Source: Venturia oleaginea (Eukaryota; Ascomycota; Dothideomycetes; Venturiales; Venturiaceae). Taken from it: a stretch of 64,000 bases of DNA. Position numbers and translations under genes: made by a program. Where the stretch lies: the NCBI GenBank assembly GCA_013176395.1, contig JABMLP010000019.1:806001-870000 (forward strand). Direction: 5' to 3'. The notes under the pieces were generated by a model. The model made no database searches and was not told where the DNA came from. It was given only the letters and a program-made list of their open reading frames with translations. Of this stretch, positions 35,547 through 46,875 are shown piece by piece. Each line of letters begins with the position of its first letter. Position 1 is the stretch's first letter.

Positions 35547-37868
35547 TCAAATTCGATGTTGTCTAATTCCAACGACAGCTTCGATCTCGACAGCGCCATC
35601 GCCATCGCCATCGCCATCGCCATCATCCCCTTCCTCGCACCATACTCGATAACAAGGTATGACGACTGGATTGAGGTCTGTAAGAACAGCTGGTAGAGCC
35701 TTTATGGTATACACTGTGTAATCTGACCTAATCCATTCCTTTGCTGCAGGCACCACAAAATCGTCCATGGAGCGAATCGGAAGCCATATCTGTGGCGACT
35801 CCATTGAAGGTGCAAGGTTCGACAGTCCGTTCGAAAACCACTCTATTTTCGCTCCGCGGGGCAACTCAGCAACCTGCGCGGCAAAAACCGGCGGCGCGAG
35901 CGGTAATGTTGTCTTCTTGAGAACGGGGTAATTTGGTAGTAGACTCCTCGTATCAACCTCTCTCTTCGCCTTTCCCTCCACTTGTGTCCGAAATCCGAAA
36001 TTTCGGTTTCGGAGATCCCATACGTCTACATCTTCTTCGTCGTCTTCCCCTCCTTCTTTGTTGGCATTTTGCTGCGAGGTGAGTGCTTGCTGGTGTATTT
36101 CTTTCCATGCTTTGATGGCGATGGTGGCGCGTTTGGTTCCTTCGCTGGGTGGACAAGAGGAGATAAATGCTATAGCGCCGGTCCAGCGTTGGACGTCCAT
36201 GGCGCGACCTATACGGAAGAGATGTTGGAGGGAGAGGACGGATCGGGCGACGAAATCTTTTTCTATTGAGGAGGTGGTGGTGGCGAAGGGGAGGAGAGTC
36301 GAAGTGACCATTTCCATGCTGGATGGGACGAGTGGGATTTGTCCTGCTATGTGGACGATTCGTGGGCGGCTAGTGGTGGTCTGGCTGTCATCTTCTTCTT
36401 GGTCAGACTCTTTTGTGACGTTCTCGCCTGGTTTCGTTGAAGCTAGTAGAGGTTCAATGGGGATGGAGATGGCTTGTGAGTATGGCCCGATGTTGGCTGG
36501 TGCCCAATAGCTTCTACTTTGCACATGCAGGCCTTGCCTTTCTTTCCTTTCGCCCACGTCAACTATTGCGGATAGCACGACGTCTGCTCCTGGTGGCAAT
36601 CGGTCACCACATGATATCGTGACGCGAGATGGAGGGCTTGGTGTTGTGAAGAAGGAACCGTAGATTGGATTGAGAAGCGTGAAACTGGCCATGAATCGTA
36701 GGAGGAGAGTTGTAGAGACTAGAGATGATGCGTCGAGTTTCAGTATTTTGAGGTGGGTTGAGAGCTGTTGTAAGATGACTTTCATTTGATCCGAGGGTGT
36801 GCCAGAAGGTTGGCAGATATTTGAAATTTGGAGAAGTCCTTGTCGAGGGCCCTTAGTGCTGGCCTCCAGGCCTTTGAAATCTTCTATCGAGCTCTCTGAA
36901 AGTAGCTTAGAAAGCTCCTGCGTTTCCTTACGCTCTTCAAGCCCATCTGAATTTGTGATGAGCGTCTCTATGGATGTTAATAGTGCCTCGAATTCAGTGT
37001 CAAGGAGCCCAGGTATCCTCAAATCTGCGTGTACTTCCTCTTTGTCCTCCTTCTTCACAACCTTGATATCTTTCAGCCTCACAACAGCGCTACCACCCTC
37101 TCCCTTCACGACCTCGACTGTTCCTGCCTCGATTCTGCCTTCCCACAAGTGACTCGGCCCGTCTACAGCGAGAGTCTCAAACTCTCCTCCCTCTCCAAGT
37201 ACTGCACCTCCCGAGCTTCCCCCAAACATTTCCATCCTCTTCACCATCTTCGTCACGTTCACCTGATCGGCAACATTCTTCCATAGAAAGCTCTCGTCGA
37301 GTGCTCCAGAGGCAACCTTGATGATTCGTGAATCCTGTCCAACACTTCTCATATCTTCAAGCAGTGAAGTTTGCGTGTAAGGTGGTAACAGAGGATACTG
37401 CCACAAATACGAAAGTGGAACTAAACCCAGACGTAAAGCTATAGATTCGATGCGTGTGCGCTGATACGTAGACAGTATAGCTCCAGTACTGATCGCATTC
37501 GCATCCGGATGAGCCTCCTTGACCTTCCTAAGCAAAGGCACCAAAGATTCCGTCTCATCTTGTTCTTGTGCACCAACTCCATTGTTTGTGACCGGAGCAT
37601 AATCCCTCTCCATACTCCCACTTCCTCCCAAAATCTTCTGCCGATACAGTGGTATCCCTAGAGCCTCGGCATAAAGTGGTATAACGGAGTGCCCAACAGT
37701 TTGATACATGAAGCTATCGATATCTTCGTTTTCAGAATCTTCTGTTGATGTTTCAGGATACAAATTCGCCAGAGCGATGACTTCGTGGCCGTTGGCTTGA
37801 CAGTGCAGAATGGAGAAGAAGGAATCTTTCCCGCCGGAAATGAGAGCGATTACTTTGAGATACGACAT
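35547..37868 (-). CDS. DPH6: Diphthine--ammonia ligase (Dph6)
   Basis: A single exon encodes 773 residues. Dph6 performs the last, ATP-dependent amidation step that makes diphthamide on elongation factor 2. The N-terminal adenine-nucleotide alpha-hydrolase domain begins VIALISGGKDSFFS (PP-loop, residues 11-16) and contains GTGAILSTYQRTRIESIALRLGL-type motifs and LWQYPLL. The C-terminal half has two RidA/YjgF-like domains, the first starting SYWAPANIGPYSQAI. This layout is that of the fungal enzymes. The frame is open another 258 bases upstream, but the ATG at 37868 matches the conserved start (MSYLKVIALISGGKDS). Near the C-terminus a (GCCATC)n run at about 35595-35624 encodes an acidic GDGDGDGD tract inserted in the last domain. 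It is convergent with MDM31. Confidence 0.94.
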   Translation of the reverse strand: MSYLKVIALISGGKDSFFSILHCQANGHEVIALANLYPETSTEDSENEDIDSFMYQTVGHSVIPLYAEALGIPLYRQKILGGSGSMERDYAPVTNNGVGAQEQDETESLVPLLRKVKEAHPDANAISTGAILSTYQRTRIESIALRLGLVPLSYLWQYPLLPPYTQTSLLEDMRSVGQDSRIIKVASGALDESFLWKNVADQVNVTKMVKRMEMFGGSSGGAVLGEGGEFETLAVDGPSHLWEGRIEAGTVEVVKGEGGSAVVRLKDIKVVKKEDKEEVHADLRIPGLLDTEFEALLTSIETLITNSDGLEERKETQELSKLLSESSIEDFKGLEASTKGPRQGLLQISNICQPSGTPSDQMKVILQQLSTHLKILKLDASSLVSTTLLLRFMASFTLLNPIYGSFFTTPSPPSRVTISCGDRLPPGADVVLSAIVDVGERKERQGLHVQSRSYWAPANIGPYSQAISIPIEPLLASTKPGENVTKESDQEEDDSQTTTSRPRIVHIAGQIPLVPSSMEMVTSTLLPFATTTSSIEKDFVARSVLSLQHLFRIGRAMDVQRWTGAIAFISSCPPSEGTKRATIAIKAWKEIHQQALTSQQNANKEGGEDDEEDVDVWDLRNRNFGFRTQVEGKAKREVDTRSLLPNYPVLKKTTLPLAPPVFAAQVAELPRGAKIEWFSNGLSNLAPSMESPQIWLPIRSMDDFVVPAAKEWIRSDYTVYTIKALPAVLTDLNPVVIPCYRVWCEEGDDGDGDGDGDGAVEIEAVVGIRQHRI

Positions 37869-38615
37869 CTTGAAAAGCCTTTGGGGAGCTGATACGGTTT
37901 TGAGGGTTTCGAATTCGAGACTTTCGCTATGTAGCAAATTTTTCTTCGAGCCGGTTCCAAGTCGCAGTAGTGATTTAAAAACCAAGAGATACCATGCTCT
38001 TGATAGCTTGTTAAGCTCGGCCAGGTCCAGCGGTGTGCAAAGGCGATTCGTGGTGTTACGTGCAACAAAATTTCGATGTAGACAGAGCGTTGATAAAAAT
38101 GGTGGATAGCCCCTGTAGATCAGCACGGTCTCCCTCTTCTTTTCGAGGTGTCATAGTGGGGTCCTCAATTCCTATCACTTTGATCTGTTATGGAGATCGA
38201 AATTCTTCTACGGTATATATTCTATTCCCTTAACGTAAAATTGATCCCTCCGTCAGCGATTCGATTTCAAGTTGCCAAAAACTAAAAGATAGCATTATTA
38301 GGTTGAAGATTTTAAACAGCTTCCACCCACACAGGTGCCAGTCAACTGCTTCGCAAGCACTTCAACCTTGTCCCCAAACTAATTCAAAGCTTGTGCGATT
38401 TGACAATATCCATCGACTCTGTGGAACAGCTGTTATGGCGATTTCATTTCATTCATGAAGAAAAGTTCTGGCAAGATTGTATTCGAACTTGTTAGGAATC
38501 AAATGCTGTTCAGCATCGATCTGGAGTAGACGAACAAATCATCCTGGAAGTGATTCCCGCTCACACGTTTATTCTTGTGTCTGGTGAACAAAGAGGCATT
38601 TCTAAATACATTGAA
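37869..38615. other. Intergenic interval between DPH6 and the AP-3 delta gene
   Basis: About 750 bp between two minus-strand genes. It holds the DPH6 5' flank and the 3' flank of the AP-3 gene; no further gene is supported. Confidence 0.55.
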
Positions 38616-41600
38616 TTAAGCCAGCTCTCCACCGGGCTCACTAATCTCAGCGGGCTGCCTCCGTTTCTTCTTCTTTGGTTTAGCAACGACATCTGTCTCA
38701 ACCTTGGCATTACCACTTCCTTCGCCCTCCACAACCTTCTTCTTCTTCTTTGGCTTCTTCTTGACAATACCCTCGCCACCTTCTTGTTCTTGCGCCGCCT
38801 TCACATTTTCAACAGGCTTGACTCTCTTCTTCTTTTTCTTGACAACAACGCTCTCTTCTTTGGCGTGTATTCTCTCGCTTGCCCTCTGCATTTCAAGTCT
38901 TAATCTCTCGACCTCACGTAATGCCTTTTCTTCTGCCTCACGCTGTTCGATATCAAGCTCGCCGTTTCCGGAGCCGCCTTCCAAGGACAGTGAACCAAGA
39001 CCACTCGAATCAACCTCAAGCAAGCTCTTTTTCATCCTTGAAGGAAGTGATCTGTTCAGCTCTGGTCTCGATTCATTTCTTGATACAGGATCGTCACCAT
39101 CGAGATTTTCATCTCCAGTAATCTCAATATGTTTCCGACGAGCAGCTCGTTTCTGCCGTGCTTGGTATTCCAGATCCGACGGTGTACGGGAGCCTGATCG
39201 TGCCTCTAACTCCAGGTCCAAGATAGGTATCGAGTCGATGTCTAGATCGTCACCATTCGTGTTCCGAATGATATTGTGCATGCGGGATTCGTCGTCACCA
39301 GCAATATAGAACGGATCGTCTTTGTAGCGCTCTTTTCGCTCGGCTCGTTTCCTCGCCGATTCCGTCTCATCAATTGACTCAGCCTCGGCGTTGCCTTGAT
39401 ATGATTGGTACGATGAGGACTCGTCTTTTGCTGCTAGGTCGAGACGATCGGACGCTGTCATCGATTCTTGGACTGCCGCTGTGCGGTCCACTCGTTGCGA
39501 GTAGAATATCTGGAACTCGTCGTTGAGATTCTCTGCCATGCCGTCGACTTCTGCCTGCTTCAGAATCGATTGTAGGCTGTCATTGATTGGCATGCTCAAG
39601 TCGATATCTTCCGGCAGTGGAACCTTATGCAATGCCGCAGCCGAGACAGGATTCAGCTCAATCCCAGTAAAAAGGGCAGGAATAGCTTGCGTGAGTAAAA
39701 GAGGCTGTTCCGCGAAATCCCCGCCGTGCGAGATAGCGTGCCCGGAAGCGGCCTCGGAAGCAAGCTTCATCAACTCGAGATACTCGACCGCCCTCTCCTG
39801 AACATCCAGATCAGGATGGCTCGCAAGGGGTTCCAAGAAGTATATTATCCTCGCCATCAAGAGGGTCAACGTTGTCCTTCTTTCAGGTGTCCATGAGCGT
39901 TCATGACTGCCGCTAATCATGGCGAAAATCTTGAGCGCCGCGTGAATATAGATTGCGAGCACATGTGCTGGGAGTTGAGAGCTTGAGGCATGCAGCAGAG
40001 AATCTAGCACACTAGTGGGGTTCGTGATCATGTCCGCGTACTCTCCTACTATCCACGCACAGGATTCCAGTACTCCCTGCCCACCATTACCGAAAGCCGG
40101 GAAGAAGTGGTCTCGAGAGTCTATCATTAGCAATGACTGAGCTGCAGAAGTCGCTTCCGGTCTCATGCTCTTCACTCGAACAGCCACGTTCTGCAGTTCA
40201 TAGCCAATGTTGTATGAGATATCGTTCTTGCTCAGTGAGTCCTCAACGTCACTTTCGTCCGACGTCGAGCTCTTCGTCGACGGACAGACCTTCACGAGCT
40301 TGACGAGAACATCAATGTACCACTCGAAGTCGCCAACATTGGCATATATATCACGCGAGCAGATTGTGAGGATGCTCTTGATAGCATTGAATCGGTAATC
40401 CGCTGGAAGTGGCGCAGGCTGTTTCGATCGAATCTCCCGCTGACGTATCGCTTCCTCGGCTTCATCATCGTCTGATTCAGCAAGAGGCTCCACACCGCCA
40501 TGCATTCCTCGGTCATTCGTTATGTCGTCCGCTTCGGTGGCGACTGGTGCATTCAAAAGTTGCCGCAACAATCTCTCCACTATCGCTGTGAGATTCTCAC
40601 TATTGACCATACCTACAGCAAGATCCAACGCCCGCATTCGTATCGATATGTCCGCATGATCGATGCATTCCAAAATCACGTCTTGGTGCAACGAAACGAG
40701 ATGTGGATGTGAGACAACGATCTTTTGAAAAGCCAGAAGAGCGACATATTTGACTGTGAGTTATTAGCAGACACACTCTTCCTCCTGAAAAATGAGAAAC
40801 ACACGATTTGGATCGCCCTCGACCACAAGCATACTGCGAAGCTTGCCTACGCACAGCCGTGCGATTTCTTCGCCCTCCGCTGTGCCCTCGGCGCCTTCGA
40901 GAATACCGCCTTGTATTATGCCATTTATGCACTCATAAAGCAATGACATTGCAGGGGTCGTTTTGATGATGTTCGTCAGGGGCGGGAGTAACTTCTTCAC
41001 CAATCGGGGTTCCAAAGGTGTCAAAGTCGCAAACTGCATCAATCCATTAGCAGATGATTCTCACCGTCCTCGACCACACGCACAAGTTTTATTATCTTAA
41101 TGGCCATCCAGTTATTACCGCCCTCAACAAGCAGATCAAAAAGTCGAGGCGCTAGAGGCAAAAAGTCCTGAGGTCTCCGCCATCCCAGCTCGCAGACGAC
41201 GTTTATGATGGCCGCAGTCACGCTCGGGTCTTCATTTTCGTCCTGCAGTCTTTCCTTGATCTTCGGCCAGGCGGGTCTTAACGTTTCTGGATATACCAAC
41301 GCTAATCGATACAATGTGACAATAGTCTTTTTCCGTATTGTAGCATGAGAATGCGTCAGACGAGGCAAGAGATCCGATAGCAATGAGTTGGCCATAGAGG
41401 GATTGATCACGTGAGGAATCGCAGCGAGTGGAAGGGAGATTATCGTAGGCGTTGGAGATGTGAGATCCTAGGCTGTATCAGCTATGCCTGCAAGCTTTAT
41501 TCTGGCAATATTCCCACCTTCTTCAGCAAGTTCTCGGCCAACATGAGCACTTCAGTGTCTGGGCGGAAACTCTGTATCGCTGCCAAATAGCCAACCTTCT

Positions 41601-41835
41601 TCTGCACGTATTGCTGCGAGGACATGACCTCTAGAACGTTGAAAGATGCCCATGACATATCGTGCCCAAACATTTCCAGGTATGTGAGTTTCAATAATGC
41701 CGTTGCCTTGAGGTTCATGTCCTGGCTCTTGATTTCTCTCCGGCATTCTCGCTGGCTTTCCTGGATGTATTCCCTCTCATTGCCTTTGTGATTTCTCAGA
41801 CCTCGAATGAGGTCGTATAGTGATTTCTCGAACAT
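38616..41835 (-). CDS. APL5: AP-3 adaptor complex delta subunit
   Basis: Four exons on the minus strand (41518-41835, 41084-41467, 40805-41033, 38616-40753) encode 1022 residues. The delta subunit is a large chain of the AP-3 coat, which carries cargo from the Golgi or endosome to the vacuole. The adaptin N-terminal solenoid is unmistakable: MFEKSLYDLIRGLRNHKG, CRREIKSQDMNLKATALLKL, YLEMFGHDMSWASFNVLEVM, WMAIKIIKLFATLTPLEPRL and TPAMSLLYECINGII. Introns are 50-51 nt; the third exon boundary needs the donor GTGCGT at 41083 rather than the later GTGAGA. The C-terminal third is disordered, with serine-rich, acidic and very lysine-rich blocks (VVKKKKKRVKP, KKKPKKKKKVV, KPKKKKRRQP). It is divergent from EMC2. 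Confidence 0.94.
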
Positions 41836-42132
41836 CGCGAGGAAGGTCTTGGAATCTGGGAGCTCGATTTACCGCTGTCGTTGGTGGAATGTGGAGGCAA
41901 TTGGGCGTGGTGTTCTACTTTGTCGCGGGTCCAGAGACATGCTGTTATTGGGAAGTCGAATATGAGGAGTTCAGATGCGCGCGAACATGTGGGGATTTTT
42001 GAATAGTGGTCATGGATTTGCAGTTGTTCTACAAATTCGCGAAGGTCGTCATCTGGTTCGCCTAATGCCGCAACCCGCAACCCAGAGAAGAGATATTGAA
42101 CTTGAAGTTCCACAACTAAACAACAATCAACA
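41836..42132. promoter_or_regulatory. 297-bp divergent promoter AP-3 delta / EMC2
   Basis: The start codons of the two flanking genes lie at either edge on opposite strands. A long minus-strand frame runs through here but is antisense to EMC2 exon 1 and was rejected as a gene. Confidence 0.5.
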
Positions 42133-43281
42133 ATGTCCATCGATCTAGTCCATCCTCCGCCTAATATCTCCCCGGAGACTGCCCTCCGACTCTCCCAACG
42201 GGCTCCTCCCATTATCGAGAGCTCAAAGTCGTCGCTACCATGGCCTCTTTCCATGCTCTCCGCGGATGATACACCAGACAAGTGGACCCAGTACGAGAAC
42301 CTATATGTTTCGTGCTTACGGACTGGAGATGACACTTCGGCACGCGCAATACTGGACAAGCTTGTGGAGAGGTTCGGAGAGAGCAATGAAAGGGTCATGG
42401 CATACCAGGGGATGTGGGCAGAAGCGAAAGCAGACAGTCCGGCTGAGATCGTGGAGGTGTTGAAGGAATACAATGAAAAGCTGGAAGAGGATCCAACGAA
42501 TACTGTGTGTGATTCTCCCAGAAAAGGATAGGAATCATGCTGACGGTATCTTAGCAAGTTGCAAAGCGTCGCATAGCTCTCCTGAGGTCAATAGGAAAGA
42601 CGGCAGAGGCCACGCAATTGCTCGTGGACTTCCTACAAGTATCGCCTACAGATGCTGAATCATGGGCGGAACTAGCGGAACTATACTTTGTTCAGAACGC
42701 CTTTGAGCAGGCCATATTTTGCCTAGAAGAGGTTCTACTGATTCTACCAAATGCTTGGAACGTGGGTGCATACAATCCTGCCAATAGATCGGTCGCTGAC
42801 AGTTCAAATAGATTCATGCACGTTTGGCCGAATTGATCTATCTTTCGACAATTTCGAACTCAACAGGCAGTGTTGGTGACTTACTCAGGGGACTTTCCGA
42901 GTCAATGAGAAGATATTGTCGAAGTATCGAGCTCTGCAACAACTTCTTGCGTGGCTACTATGGACTGAAACTGGTAGGATGCGTCTTTCTGCTCGTGCAC
43001 CAATTGCTAACGTCACCTAGACCACAACGAAGCTCCTGGAAGTATTATTGCCCACTGCCTCCAAATCTGCTTTGAACACCACTTCAGAATCGTTGTATAG
43101 CGATCTACCACTGCCTTCTGTGAAGTCTGTTGAGAAACTGAATGAGGTGGCAACGATCAAACTTGCTGAAATTATTCGACGCAGTGCGGCGAAGGAAAGA
43201 GGCTGGGATGGGTACGACGAGGCTGAGATCATCGCAGCACGTGCGTTGTTGGACAAGGACGATCAGAAGGTGGCACGGTGA
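42133..43281 (+). CDS. EMC2: ER membrane protein complex subunit 2 (TPR protein)
   Basis: Four exons (42133-42504, 42555-42761, 42812-42973, 43021-43281) encode 333 residues with phase 0 at every junction. EMC2 is a cytosolic TPR scaffold of the ER membrane complex, an insertase for tail-anchored and multi-pass proteins. The TPR helices are visible: ENLYVSCLRTGDDTSARAIL, RFGESNERVMAYQGMWAEA, then VSPTDAESWAELAELYFVQN and FEQAIFCLEEVLLILPNAWN. The HARLAELIYLSTIS and RRYCRSIELCNNFLRGYYGL motifs are typical of EMC2. Introns are 46-50 nt. The start is the first ATG downstream of the divergent promoter and gives the usual family length. Confidence 0.92.
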
Positions 43282-43613
43282 TTGAAGATGAGGTACGGAG
43301 TAAATGGCTAGATTCGGAATAGATGGCTCCATGTTTAGGACATGAGATATGGCGGGGAGTTGAGCTCCATCACAAATTCATCGGCATCGGATGTCTTTTC
43401 TCGGCCAGGCTGAAACCTGCGTATTGAAAGCAAGAGGCGGCGGGAAGAGCTGCATTTCACAATCGATAGATAGATACCCTGCCAAACTGTTTTCCGTACT
43501 CACTTTGTCGTCACAGGGCAGATAAATTACTTGATTGCTATCCCTTACCTCTTGCACGTTAGATGTTCTTCTCTTAATATCTTTGACTCTGCATTCTTTC
43601 TTGCAAGTCCAAC

Positions 43614-44886
43614 ATGGCCGGAAACAACAATATGCCTAACAGGCATTCGTCACCCTCCGAACGATCCTTTTACCTTGCAAACAGACTAAGTCCTGTCGCG
43701 TCGCAGCCAATCGCTCATAACGAAATCTATGGCGGAGGGGGGCACCGATCCGGAATCCATGCTTCTGAGTTACCTCGCAACGAAGAAGGCAATCTGAGTG
43801 CGGCCTCAAGTGAAGATTCGTCGTATTACCGCAAACCTGACTGGAGTGATCTCGACAAACCACAGAGCACCAGCCGCCAGACACGATCAAACCAACCACA
43901 CCAAACATCAGCTTTGCGAACGAGTCAAACAAACCCACAGGATATCATCACGATAGAGAGCGACCCAGAACCCGAAGACGAAACCATCCTCCCAGACGCG
44001 CCTTTGGAAGCACCACCGCCAGACTTCGAAACGACCGCAAACGGCGAATCGCATCCGCAATCACATCAAGCAGAAGTCATCAGTCTAGGCAGCGAGAGTG
44101 ATTTCGAAGCCACTTCTCTCCAACCACCAGAATCACAAACAAGCGCCTTCAAAATGAGCGCCCTCGAAATCGTACAAGACCCGCAACTCCGATCCGTTCT
44201 TCAAGCTGCGGACCGCGCATGCGAACAATGCATAGCTATCCTGGACCTGATACAAGCAAATCGCGATCCCAAGGCATCATCCCCGTCCTACGAACAAGAT
44301 CTGTCCGCCCAACAAAAAGTCCTATACTCCCATCTCGCCCTCGTCCGCGGTCTGAACCGAAAAGCTATTCTGAATGCGCGCAAGACGAAACAAGAGACTA
44401 CAGATGCTCGACAAGAGATGGATAAACTTCACTTGCAGTTGCAGAATCTGTACTACGAACACAGACATTTTCGAGGCGAGATTACGGTGTGCAAAAATTA
44501 CGAGTATGTTTAAATCGTTTGCGCTTTCTTTGGGATACATCTAACATCCACGTAGCCATTCATACGCAAGACTACCTATGATACCCATTGAAGAATTCCT
44601 CGCATTAAAACCACAGTATGCGGATGCGTCAGAACACGACCAAATGTTAGCACGGATAGAGCACGAACATTCAGAACGCGTGGCACTGGAAGAGACGAGA
44701 CAAGGCCTGCTGAAGAAGAAACAGACATTCATCGCGGAGAACAATAAGAGGAAGGAGATTCTCGCTGGCTTGGATAAGTCCGTAGAAAAGTGGATAGAGA
44801 GCGCAAAGGCCGTGGAACAAGAGTTTGTGAAAGCGGAACAAGAAATGAAGAAAAGGGAGGAGACATGGAATGGCACAAGTAATTGA
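43614..44886 (+). CDS. THO complex subunit 5-like coiled-coil protein
   Basis: Two exons (43614-44503, 44556-44886) encode 406 residues; the 52-nt intron has GTATGT, CTAAC and GTAG and its removal continues the frame as NYDHSYARLPMIPIEEFL. Residues 1-190 are disordered and contain two hydrophobic-acidic patches, DIITIESDPEPEDE and EVISLGSESDFE. From about 195 the protein is helical. LSAQQKVLYSHLALVRGLNR, LQNLYYEHRHFRGEITVCKN and a Tyr-rich step into a long coiled coil (LARIEHEHSERVALEETRQGLLKKK) resemble the THOC5/FimP family, part of the THO complex that couples transcription to mRNA export. The similarity lies in motif order, not in a catalytic site, so the name is likely but not certain. 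Confidence 0.75.
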
Positions 44887-45143
44887 GATTGCGATCGGTT
44901 TATGAGATACTGAAGCTATCTAGACGATGAGTCTGAAGCCGAATGGAAGAACCACATATGTCGTGTTCCATTACTACAAATCTGCGTCTATACATCACCA
45001 CATCCCATCATAATCGATTTTCGTAAAAACATCCTCTCAACCGAGTATCGCCGGCGGGAAGTTCTTATACAATCTTCCAAAATGTTGGCAGGAAATCCGA
45101 CGTTGATGCATTGTAAATTTCGAGCAGCCACCTCCAACTTCTC

Positions 45144-46322
45144 CTATTTTTCAGTGACCTCCTCTTGTGACTTTTCACCCTCTGCCTTTGCAGCACCTGG
45201 ACGTCCGGTACCTTTATTCTTAACTTTCTTCACCTTCTCGACCTTCGCCGGCGGAGGGTAAGCCTTGTGCACCAACTCTTGCCATGTACTTGACGCCTGG
45301 AACTCTTCCTGAATCGGTGCCAACAAATTATTCAGCGCCTCCACAACCCCCGACTTCAACAATTGCGGCGTCAGCACATCGTTCCTGTAGTCCTCGCGAA
45401 TCCTCGATATTTCCGAGTATTCCAGCGGCTCCTCGTCTCTTCTCTCTACTTTGAACAGAGGCGTGCCGGTTAATAGGTTGCTGGCTGGGAGTAGGACACG
45501 CTCGATGTAGGAAATGAGTCCGTTGCCCTCTTCGTCTTTGGGAAATGCCTCTGCTTTGTTGATCTTCTTTTTGACCGATGCTACGTCTTCCAGGAGGTCG
45601 ATTTTGGAGTTTGCGTCGCTGGCGCTCATTTTGCCGCCTTGTAATCCGGGGACCATGGGGTTCATGAGGTGGGCGCATTGTTTGTGTTCCATTTTGGGGA
45701 GGACGTCTTTTGCGAGTGTGAAGATTTTGCGTTGGTCCACGCCGCCGAACTGTGCGTCTACGTTTAGGTGTATTTCGTCCAAGACTTGCATAAGTGGGTA
45801 GACCAGTCCACTCATCTTTGCGTCCTTCTCTTGCTTTACAACCTCGCTTCCTGCTTTGCCAGCGTCATGTACAGAGACTATCGATAATATCCTCCATAAA
45901 TCCATGCCGTATTCCGGGCTGTTTTGGTAACTGCTTCCCTTCACAAACTTCAGTTTCGAAATATCCACTTTCAGCGATTTTGACAGTGCGGCTTGGATAC
46001 AGCGTTGGTAGTAGTCTACGCGGGAGTCAACGAGATGGGGTGGACATTTATCGGCGTCGAGCATTGCGTGGACGTCGGCGAGAAGGATTGTGATTTCGCA
46101 ACCAGCAGCGAGGAGTTCTGCCAACTTCATGACTGGCACGAAGTAGCCGCAGTGAGGACGTCCGGTGGTAGCTGTTCCCCAGTAGACTTTGAGTGGTCTG
46201 TTCTTCGTGGAATCTTCATTGTCGACGATGTCTTTGATTATTTCGGGGTTGAGGACTTCTTGGAGGTTTGCCGTGATCAATTGGAAGCGCTCTGACGGCG
46301 ACAGCTCTTTTCGTTCTGCCAT
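45144..46322 (-). CDS. TYS1: Cytoplasmic tyrosyl-tRNA synthetase
   Basis: A single exon encodes 392 residues. The enzyme charges tRNA-Tyr for cytosolic translation. Class I signatures are present: PHCGYF (HIGH equivalent, residues 56-61) and KMSAS (231-235). The tyrosine pocket region YPLMQVLDEIHLNVDAQFGG and the DQRKIFTLAKDVLP stretch are those of the archaeal/eukaryotic enzyme. The C-terminus is a lysine-rich tail (KVEKVKKVKNKGTGRPGAAK), as in other fungal copies; no EMAP-II domain is attached. The ATG at 46322 gives the expected start MAERKELSPSERFQLI. It is convergent with the THOC5-like gene. Confidence 0.96.
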   Translation of the reverse strand: MAERKELSPSERFQLITANLQEVLNPEIIKDIVDNEDSTKNRPLKVYWGTATTGRPHCGYFVPVMKLAELLAAGCEITILLADVHAMLDADKCPPHLVDSRVDYYQRCIQAALSKSLKVDISKLKFVKGSSYQNSPEYGMDLWRILSIVSVHDAGKAGSEVVKQEKDAKMSGLVYPLMQVLDEIHLNVDAQFGGVDQRKIFTLAKDVLPKMEHKQCAHLMNPMVPGLQGGKMSASDANSKIDLLEDVASVKKKINKAEAFPKDEEGNGLISYIERVLLPASNLLTGTPLFKVERRDEEPLEYSEISRIREDYRNDVLTPQLLKSGVVEALNNLLAPIQEEFQASSTWQELVHKAYPPPAKVEKVKKVKNKGTGRPGAAKAEGEKSQEEVTEK

Positions 46323-46875
46323 TGTGAGTGTGTGAGAGGAAGAGGGAGGGGCGCTGTTTTCAGTTCGAGGAGAAAGTCGACGGTTTTACGGAGAATTGCC
46401 TTCAAGGTCAGACAGGAGAAAGGGTAGCTGTAAAGTTGTGAAAGGCTCTAGGAGTTTGGTCTTGTTGTCCTTGTATGTTAATTCGTCTTGAGGGACTCTG
46501 ACTGTTGGTTAGAATTTGTTTGATTTGGTGACTCAATTTCGATATCGAAATATGACTCGCGGAAGGTAGCATTGCGCATCTCCACTAGCCATAGCTAGTG
46601 TCTCTCAACTCTCGATCTCACGCTTGAGTATTTACTTTAATTCGATTCAATCTTGACAAGCTGACGGTTTTCTATCCAGGCGTTGAGAGGGCTTTTCGAA
46701 ACGTCGACCTCTTTGTCCTTCAATATGTCCGATGGCAGGTTGAGTGCGTTTTGATCAATCAACTCCGTAAATTTGGACTCGTTTTGTATTAACATACTTG
46801 AATAGGATATTAGTGGACGAGCACTGTCCATCACTCGATAAATAATAATTACCTAAACAGATAGAGCAAACTAAC
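46323..46875. other. Spacer between TYS1 and the first pogo element
   Basis: Contains the TYS1 promoter side and, at 46637-46834 on the minus strand, an open frame of 65 codons with balanced composition but no recognised family. That frame could be part of a host gene lying downstream of the dead kinase and separated from it by element A, or chance. Element A begins after the TA at 46874-46875. Confidence 0.4.

Noticed and set aside
37869..38126. Upstream extension of the DPH6 frame by 86 codons
   Set aside because: The conserved family start MSYLKVIALISGGKDS is at 37868; the upstream part shows no conservation-like features.
41796..42557. A 253-codon minus-strand open frame
   Set aside because: It is antisense to EMC2 exon 1 and its promoter, begins at a non-ATG codon and has low-complexity Ser-rich content explained by the complementary coding strand.
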